From Phyllobacterium zundukense (GTDB taxonomy: Bacteria; Pseudomonadota; Alphaproteobacteria; Rhizobiales; Rhizobiaceae), in NCBI RefSeq assembly GCF_025452195.1, contig NZ_CP104970.1, positions 124,001-188,000 of the forward strand: 64,000 nucleotides of DNA, given 5' to 3'. The notes beneath the pieces are model-generated. The model was not told where the DNA came from. It saw only the letters and a program-made list of their open reading frames with translations, and did not search any database. Numbering within the stretch: the stretch's first letter is position 1; each line of letters starts with the position of its first letter. Positions 55,109 through 61,077 of the stretch are shown piece by piece. Made by a program: the position numbers and the translations under genes.

Positions 55109-55774
55109 ATGTACGCACTTGTTCAGGGCCATCAGTATGGCAAATATGAAAACGTTCTGGAGCAGTATTTTCGCCTGAGAAAGACGGTGTTTGCCGACCG
55201 GCTGGGTTGGAAGGTGAACGTACGGGGGTCTCACGAGCGCGACTTCTACGACGACTTGAAGCCAGCTTACCTGATCTGGTGCGACAACGATCGGAGCCAG
55301 CTCTATGGAGCGGTGAGGTTGCTGCCAACCACCGGTCCCACCCTGCTCTACGACGTCTTCCGGGCCACTTTCCCTCACGCGGCCGACCTTGTCGCTCCCG
55401 GCATCTGGGAGGGGACGCGCATGTGCGTCGACGAAGAGGCTCTCGCTCGTGATTTTCCGCACCTGCGGCTCGATAGAGCCTTCTGCCTGCTGTTGCTTGC
55501 GCTCTGCGAGGCCTCGCTCGAGCACGGCATTGACACGCTGATCTCCAACTACGAGCCGCATATGCGGCGGGTCTATCAGAAGGCCGGCGCCGAATTCGAC
55601 GAACTCGGCAGGGCGGTGGGTTATGGCAAGCACCCTGTCTGCTGTGGGGCCTTCGAGGTTTCAAGCCGCGTGCTTTCGAACATGCGCGAGAAGATTGGCA
55701 TTTCGGGACCTCTCTATGAACGGCCGACATTTCGCAGGCGTGCCCGCCCAACGTACGAGGCGCAGCCCTCTTGA
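55109..55774 (+). CDS. acyl-homoserine-lactone synthase (LuxI family)
   Basis: Protein of 221 residues that makes AHL signals from SAM and acyl-ACP. All conserved LuxI positions are visible: Arg and Phe in FRLRKTVF, Trp in LGW, Asp pair in ERDFYDD, Arg in AVRLLPT, Phe in YDVF, and Glu and Arg in WEGTRMCVDE. The start is ATG 55109 with TTGGAG upstream. The chain-length specificity cannot be read. It probably pairs with the LuxR at 51032, with PmtA and PanD between them. Confidence 0.93.
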   Translation: MYALVQGHQYGKYENVLEQYFRLRKTVFADRLGWKVNVRGSHERDFYDDLKPAYLIWCDNDRSQLYGAVRLLPTTGPTLLYDVFRATFPHAADLVAPGIWEGTRMCVDEEALARDFPHLRLDRAFCLLLLALCEASLEHGIDTLISNYEPHMRRVYQKAGAEFDELGRAVGYGKHPVCCGAFEVSSRVLSNMREKIGISGPLYERPTFRRRARPTYEAQPS

Positions 55775-55839
55775 ACCAAATCCAATCCGGCCATGCCCCT
55801 GGGAAGTGCCGGTGTGCGGCACACTTCAGAGATGGAAGA

Positions 55840-56184
55840 ATGTATAGATATTCTGCAGAAACCTTCATTGTGGTCCGCAATGCCACCTGGATTGCCTCTC
55901 AAATCCCCACTTTTATCAGTCCCGTTTGCCAGAAGGTCGAGGTTTTCGGAAATGATCGCGACGTCGACTTCGGTGACGGTCGCGCGATTATCAAGCCGAT
56001 AGAAAATGGCCTGCTGTTCTGGGTGGGCGCACGCGATTTCAGCACCTACTATGGCATCCGGGGTGTGCTGCATGGTGCAGTATATAATTTCGCGCCGGCC
56101 TCCGGCATTGTCATCAACTGGTACGACGGCAACGGGGAACCTTTCGGGTCGGATCGAAGCCGACCTGCAAAGGAAAGAGCCTAG
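55840..56184 (+). CDS. small strand-rich protein of unknown function
   Basis: Protein of 114 residues from ATG 55840 (GGA a few bases upstream). The text is strand-rich (TFIVVRNATWIASQIPTFIS, GRAIIKPIENGLLFWVGARD, GIVINWYDGNGEPFG), with aromatic and Gly turns like a small beta-sandwich. A longer start near luxI is possible. I find no family. It lies 65 bases after luxI on the same strand and may be in its transcript. Confidence 0.45.
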   Translation: MYRYSAETFIVVRNATWIASQIPTFISPVCQKVEVFGNDRDVDFGDGRAIIKPIENGLLFWVGARDFSTYYGIRGVLHGAVYNFAPASGIVINWYDGNGEPFGSDRSRPAKERA

Positions 56185-56379
56185 GACGCAGCGCGCTTCG
56201 CCCGTTGCGATGCCGGAAATTCGGGTGGTGGCGATTGCTTCGACTGTCGAGCGCGTCGACCGGCCCCTCGTCATCCAGCCGGTCGTTTGAAGACACCAAA
56301 GGTCACAGCTGCGGCTTAGCGTGAGCGGCACGAGGCTGTCGAATGATCTCCTATATTCTCCGCCCCTCGCGTTTTGCGA

Positions 56380-57636
56380 TCAAGGCGTCGGGCAACTGCC
56401 GGTTTTGGGCGGTATGGCATCCTTGCGATGTTCGAGCATCTCGTTGGAATCCAGAAAGTCGCCGATGTAGTCGAGATCAGAATCACTTACGCCGCAATCG
56501 GCAAAGACCGAGCGCCACGCGTTGATCCATCCCGCCATCCTATTCCATTCGTGGCGCGCCTCATCCCTGGACATTCCGAAATAAGGGGCGGCCACGGTCG
56601 CGTGATCGATGCTGAAGTTGTTCGCATATGCCGGGTTTGGAGAAATTTGAATGGCCTGCTGTCCGAGGCCATTCATCTGGGTCGGAATGTCGTAAGCCGG
56701 AGAAAGCTTCCAGGAGCCGGCCTCTGCGCGCAGCAGGAAGGCATGATTCTTCGTATGGTCGTCGGTATTGTCGATCATGATGTTGAATACCATTCGCCGG
56801 AACAGTTCGCGCTGCGTCGATTGCATGAGATCCGGCGCGCAATGCCGTCGGATCAAAGCCGAGATTGTGGCGTAGCTGTCGTCAGCTTCCTTGGCCAGCA
56901 TCGTGCGTGCCGAGACGGCATGGATGCGTTCGGAGCCGATCCGGTCAAAGCGACGCACGAGGAGGATGTGGTCGATACCGCCTTGGAGGACGGTCGACGA
57001 GGCGACATCTAGTCCCGCGCGCCTGGCCAGTTCCATCGAAGCGTGCTCCACCAGAAGCTGGTCAACGTTGCTGCCGCGGGGAAACTTTGCAATCCATTCC
57101 TCGCCTTCGTTCTCGACAAGCATCTTGGGATGGGCCCCGCCCATGCTTCCGGCGCTCGCGATAAGCTGCCGCTCCCGCTCATCGAGCGGATCGCGTTCGA
57201 GAACACGGGCGATGAGTGCCTCCGCTTCGGCGAGCGAGTCTACCCGCATCAACGGCGCTTCATCGCACGGGATGTACTGTTCGAAGCTGGAAGACATGCC
57301 CAATGCTCCGAATCGCCGATCGCCGGCGTACCAGAGCTTGTCGAGCGGGCTCATCCGGGATGGGCGGGAAACGACCCTGATCATACGCTCACCCCAACGA
57401 TCCGGCATCGCATCGTCGAGGGCCCCGGGAGCGAGCATCTCGCCCAGGGGCGCGTGCGTTTTCTTGTCGAGGGTAAGATCCGGAGACGGTTCGAATCCGG
57501 ATTTTCGCCATTCGTCGTCCAGATCGAGAAGGCAACGACGGTTGCTGCTTTCCAGTCGCACCCTGCCAACAAGACGTGGATTGAGAACGTCCCCGAGATA
57601 CCAGACCGCAATCGATGTTGCTCGGAAGTCGCTCAT
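56380..57636 (-). CDS. hipA: HipA-family serine/threonine kinase toxin
   Basis: Kinase of 418 residues with HipA layout: an N-terminal subdomain (VWYLGDVLNPRLVGRVRL), a Gly-rich ATP loop (SAGSMGGAHPKML), a catalytic Lys (EWIAKFP), a catalytic loop NIMIDNTDDHTKNH and a metal loop LSPAYDIPT. HipA kinases phosphorylate glutamyl-tRNA synthetase or other targets and halt growth. The N-terminal HipA part is longer than in E. coli. It is coupled to hipB (ATGA overlap), and no frame defect is seen. Confidence 0.88.
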   Translation of the reverse strand: MSDFRATSIAVWYLGDVLNPRLVGRVRLESSNRRCLLDLDDEWRKSGFEPSPDLTLDKKTHAPLGEMLAPGALDDAMPDRWGERMIRVVSRPSRMSPLDKLWYAGDRRFGALGMSSSFEQYIPCDEAPLMRVDSLAEAEALIARVLERDPLDERERQLIASAGSMGGAHPKMLVENEGEEWIAKFPRGSNVDQLLVEHASMELARRAGLDVASSTVLQGGIDHILLVRRFDRIGSERIHAVSARTMLAKEADDSYATISALIRRHCAPDLMQSTQRELFRRMVFNIMIDNTDDHTKNHAFLLRAEAGSWKLSPAYDIPTQMNGLGQQAIQISPNPAYANNFSIDHATVAAPYFGMSRDEARHEWNRMAGWINAWRSVFADCGVSDSDLDYIGDFLDSNEMLEHRKDAIPPKTGSCPTP

Positions 57637-57953
57637 TTCGTCGCTCTCTTCCTGCTTGCGCGGTCCACGTCCAGCATGGTGGCGTATTCGTCCTCTCCAG
57701 GCTGCAGGATCTCGGCAAGCGCTGCCGACTTTCCGAATACCCAGAGCGCGGCGGCGTAAATACCGATGGCAACCCTCGCGTCACCTGCTTCCATTCTGCG
57801 TAGCGTCGGGATCGACGTGCCGATCCTTGCGGCCATGGACTGCAGGCTGTCTCCCCTCCGCTCTCGCGCGATACGAAGATGCGCGCCAAGGGTTTTGAGA
57901 GGTTCGGTTGCCGTCACGGGCAGAATTTCAAGAGCCAAGGAGTGCTTCGCCAT
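57633..57953 (-). CDS. hipB: HipB-like XRE antitoxin and repressor
   Basis: Protein of 106 residues. The XRE helix-turn-helix is LGAHLRIARERRGDSLQSMA, then ARIGTSIPTLRRMEAGDARV (about 22-65). A helical tail ends in DRASRKRATK. It should bind the hip promoter and neutralise HipA. The ATG at 57953 has only a weak ribosome site. Its first codons overlap, on the other strand, the start region of a possible small secreted ORF. Confidence 0.85.
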   Translation of the reverse strand: MAKHSLALEILPVTATEPLKTLGAHLRIARERRGDSLQSMAARIGTSIPTLRRMEAGDARVAIGIYAAALWVFGKSAALAEILQPGEDEYATMLDVDRASRKRATK

Positions 57954-58098
57954 GAAATTACACTTTCACAAACTAATTGCTACATGCACATATATATTCA
58001 TTATGGTGCTTTTCCACAACCTTCCCGCAGACACACGCGCGCAGGAGTGCCTTGCCCACGGCAGATCAGGGACGGTATCGGCAAAGCCGTGCTCGTAG
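57952..58098 (+). CDS. possible small secreted peptide, uncertain
   Basis: ORF of 48 residues with AAGGAG 9 bases before its ATG. The first about 30 residues look like a signal peptide (KLIATCTYIFIMVLFHNLPA), and the short mature part holds two Cys. A further in-phase frame continues after the TAG. The ribosome-like AAGGAG is also hipB coding sequence read backwards, so it may be chance. The rest of 58,099-58,290 holds nothing supported. Confidence 0.3.
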   Translation: MKLHFHKLIATCTYIFIMVLFHNLPADTRAQECLAHGRSGTVSAKPCS

Positions 58099-58290
58099 CG
58101 ATTGCGCAAGATCGACTATTGGTTCGAAGACACGCACTCCGGATATTGCAATCGACGTCGAGTGACTTATGTGTCGCCGATTGCGTCGCGGCGGGCTCAA
58201 ACGCGGACCTTCTCCTCGAACTACGCGACTACGGCCTTCGAGGTGGTATCACCATCATCTCGTGAGACATCAGCGAAAGCCAGACAGCGC

Positions 58291-60777
58291 TCATCGTCTC
58301 GCGAGATTCATCGCCTCCACCCGTGACCGTTCTGTGGATTGAACCTTCAACGCATGCCGCGTGTCCACGACCTGGCGCAGCACCTTTCTGACGTCCGTCG
58401 CCCGCATTTCGCCGATGCCGTGGATAGTCGCAACATCCTTGATTTCCCCCGCCTTGAGGTTTGCGAGGTCGGAAGGTGCAAACCTCTTGGTGATTGCCAG
58501 CGAAAGGCGCTCGAGCTCGCGCTTGAGCCCATCATTTCCCACAAGCTGCCGCCGTCGGTCGTCTCCCTCTGATGCGAGAACCGTTGACAGCGCCGCGGAT
58601 GGCTGGGGGACTTCGACGCGCTGACGCGCCTGTTCCTCGCGGTGCTGCGTGACAATCTGATGCCGCTCGAAATCTACCGCCAATCCGTAATCAGCCAAGG
58701 CAGCGGCGAGCCGCGGCGCATGGGCCTCGGCCGTCTTGCGCTCGGGGGTTGCCCCGCGAAGCCATCTGCTCCCCTCCCCGGCCATTTCGCCGAGCCGCCC
58801 CGCACGCACGTCGTCGCCGGCGGCAGCACCTCTTTGCGCATCGACAATGCCTCGCACTGGCGCCGACACCGCCTGTCTGCTGCCGTATACTAGCCGCGAC
58901 AGGTGCTCGATTTCGGCACGTTTGTCCGCCAGCCGCGAGGACTGTTGCAGCCGCTCGCCGATCTCTAAGGCCGTAAGGTCCGGCAAATGCCGAGCCGGAA
59001 CCAAGGGTGAGCTTGGGACCGGAGCGCGGCCTGGGTCCGATCGGCGCTCCAGCCCGACACCCAACGTCTGTTCGTTTTCGGCGATACCGCGCACGAACGC
59101 ATCGGCCACTCTGCGCCGTTCCGGATCGAGGCGGTCATGCCGTGCGGTCTCAGCCAGGACCGCCTCCAGCATGGCCTTGGCGCGAGCGCGGTTGTCGAGA
59201 TCGACTGTCCGAAGCCGAAGGTCGTCCCGCATCGGGCGGAACTGTTTTCCGTTCACATCGACGATGGCGGTCGCAATCGCTGCGCGCTCGGCAAACGTCA
59301 TGTTGCGCTCAAGCCGCCGCCCTGCCCGCGCAATCGCCGCCGCATATCCCGGTTCGATCATCCGGGTCATCGCCTCGTCGGCCGACGCCCTGCCATCGGC
59401 CACGCTGTTGGCCGCTCGGGCAAAGGTTTTGCGCATGCCGGCTGCCTCTGCCCAGGAATCCGCGACATTGGCGAGACGCGACATGCGATCCGTCGGGCCG
59501 AACACCTGCGCGTCGATCGCCACGCGATTGAGGTCTCGGCCGAAATGCTCCGTCAACCGCCGCCGTGTCCCGTCCGGCGTTTCAACGGCAAGATCGGCAG
59601 GCAGCCGGTGCGCGGCGGGAAACTCGGTGCTAGCGCGCTTGTCCTGCACCATGGCTCGGGTCGTGACGATCTTGCCGTCCTCCGGCAGGAGGCCGAGCTC
59701 GCGAGCCACTTCAACGAGGCGTAAGGCGATATAAGTCTGGGTCAAACGGCCGGCCGCATGGGCCTCGACATTGCCGATGGGCCGGCGTTCCGCGTCGCGG
59801 ATCGTATTCTCGTAGAGTTCCACGAAGAGGCGCAGTCCATCCGCTGAACGTTGGAAGATCGTTCGATCACGATCCTGGCCATTTGGCCCGCCGGACTCGC
59901 GGCGTTCGGCCAGAAGCAGGCTCACGTCTTCGGCAGCCCGTGTCTCGACCTGAGCAATGCGATCGGCGGGCGCCTTCCGCTCGGTCATCCGGTTCAGCAC
60001 GAAACCCCAGTCGTCGGCAAACCGTTGCAGTTCGCCACGCGTCAGGGGGCGCGACTGTTCCTGCTCGAGCGCCAGCCTCGCCCGCGGCGGCCGCGACCAT
60101 TCACTGTTCCAAAGTTCGTTGTCATAAAGAACCGTGCCGCCGCGCATCCGCAGTTGCAGGCGATCGACCAGGCGCTCACGCTCGAGCTTTTCGAGACTGA
60201 CACGAAGCCCGTCAACGGCGGCATCGTGACCGTGTTGTGGCGGGATCCGCGCGGCCTCCCCGGCGTGCAGCATCTCCTCGAAGCGAAAGAGGTTGCCCTG
60301 CCAGCTCAGCCGTGGGTTGACGGCAACCGCGCGCACATCGACTTCATAGCCGGCATCGCGAACGGTGCGGATAACGCGTGCGACATTCTCCGGCGTCCGC
60401 ATCGTCGTCTCAAAGACGATGTTGACCTGACGGTCGGCCGCTGCGGCCAGCAGTTTCTCCGTCCAGCGGCCCGCATCCATCTGCGTGAAGCGCGATGCCG
60501 TTTCCGGATCCTGCCGCTGGTAGGTCAGGAAGTCCGGATGATAGGATCTGAGCTCGTCGCCGACGATGCGGATCGTCGGACCGGCCTTGGCAAGCTCAGA
60601 ATGGCTGGCGATCAGAACGGCTGTCTTTCCGGCGCCCGGCTGGCCGCCGAGCAGGATCAGGCGCGGACGTGCCGCCCGGCCCATTTCCTCGGGCAGGTAA
60701 TCCGGCAAGACGTCGTGGCGGAAGATGCGCTCGTTTCTTTCGGCCGAGAGCAAGCCGGGAACTGCCTCCTCCGCCAT
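58291..60777 (-). CDS. zeta-toxin-family kinase with long C-terminal region
   Basis: Protein of 828 residues. Residues about 35-230 are a zeta-toxin P-loop kinase: ILLGGQPGAGKTAV (Walker A), VGDELRSYHPDF (catalytic Asp and substrate loop), NIVFETTMR and AVNPRLSWQGNLFRFEEM. Zeta toxins phosphorylate UDP-N-acetylglucosamine and block wall synthesis. The remaining about 600 residues are Arg/Glu/Ala-rich and helical, without a domain I can name. It starts 2 bases after the small gene that follows traA, so it is part of the conjugation operon. Confidence 0.85.
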   Translation of the reverse strand: MAEEAVPGLLSAERNERIFRHDVLPDYLPEEMGRAARPRLILLGGQPGAGKTAVLIASHSELAKAGPTIRIVGDELRSYHPDFLTYQRQDPETASRFTQMDAGRWTEKLLAAAADRQVNIVFETTMRTPENVARVIRTVRDAGYEVDVRAVAVNPRLSWQGNLFRFEEMLHAGEAARIPPQHGHDAAVDGLRVSLEKLERERLVDRLQLRMRGGTVLYDNELWNSEWSRPPRARLALEQEQSRPLTRGELQRFADDWGFVLNRMTERKAPADRIAQVETRAAEDVSLLLAERRESGGPNGQDRDRTIFQRSADGLRLFVELYENTIRDAERRPIGNVEAHAAGRLTQTYIALRLVEVARELGLLPEDGKIVTTRAMVQDKRASTEFPAAHRLPADLAVETPDGTRRRLTEHFGRDLNRVAIDAQVFGPTDRMSRLANVADSWAEAAGMRKTFARAANSVADGRASADEAMTRMIEPGYAAAIARAGRRLERNMTFAERAAIATAIVDVNGKQFRPMRDDLRLRTVDLDNRARAKAMLEAVLAETARHDRLDPERRRVADAFVRGIAENEQTLGVGLERRSDPGRAPVPSSPLVPARHLPDLTALEIGERLQQSSRLADKRAEIEHLSRLVYGSRQAVSAPVRGIVDAQRGAAAGDDVRAGRLGEMAGEGSRWLRGATPERKTAEAHAPRLAAALADYGLAVDFERHQIVTQHREEQARQRVEVPQPSAALSTVLASEGDDRRRQLVGNDGLKRELERLSLAITKRFAPSDLANLKAGEIKDVATIHGIGEMRATDVRKVLRQVVDTRHALKVQSTERSRVEAMNLARR

Positions 60778-60779
60778 GA

Positions 60780-61049
60780 TCAGAACTCCGCCCAGAAGCG
60801 GGCTTCGTCCCTGACCCGCGGGCCCCAGACGGCGATGACCGTTTCGACGGCATCGTGATCATCGACACGGATGCGTTGCTGCAGATCGATGAGTTCGCGG
60901 CGTCGCTCGCGCATCTGTTGGGCCGCGGCGGGATCTTGCTCGTCGAATTCATAGACGCGCGCTGTCACGATCGCGCGCGCCTGATTGATCACTTCGATGG
61001 CGATCTCGGCACGGACGATTGCACCGTAGGAGGTTTCCTGTTTAGCCAT
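60780..61049 (-). CDS. small helical protein between traA and zeta toxin, antitoxin candidate
   Basis: Protein of 89 residues from ATG 61049 with AAGGA upstream. It is highly charged and helical (YGAIVRAEIAIEVINQARAI, AAQQMRERRRELIDLQQRI), size and style like the epsilon antitoxins that cap zeta kinases, though no clear homology is visible. It lies 28 bases after traA and 2 bases before the zeta gene. The tight coupling to the toxin gene is the main reason for the antitoxin proposal. Confidence 0.6.
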   Translation of the reverse strand: MAKQETSYGAIVRAEIAIEVINQARAIVTARVYEFDEQDPAAAQQMRERRRELIDLQQRIRVDDHDAVETVIAVWGPRVRDEARFWAEF

Positions 61050-61077
61050 GCGTGTGGTTCCTTTCGTTTCCTGGGTT

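Noticed and set aside
54791..55633. Leftward frame of 280 codons across luxI and the panD terminator
   Set aside because: Antisense to a clear LuxI gene with all conserved residues; no independent signal.
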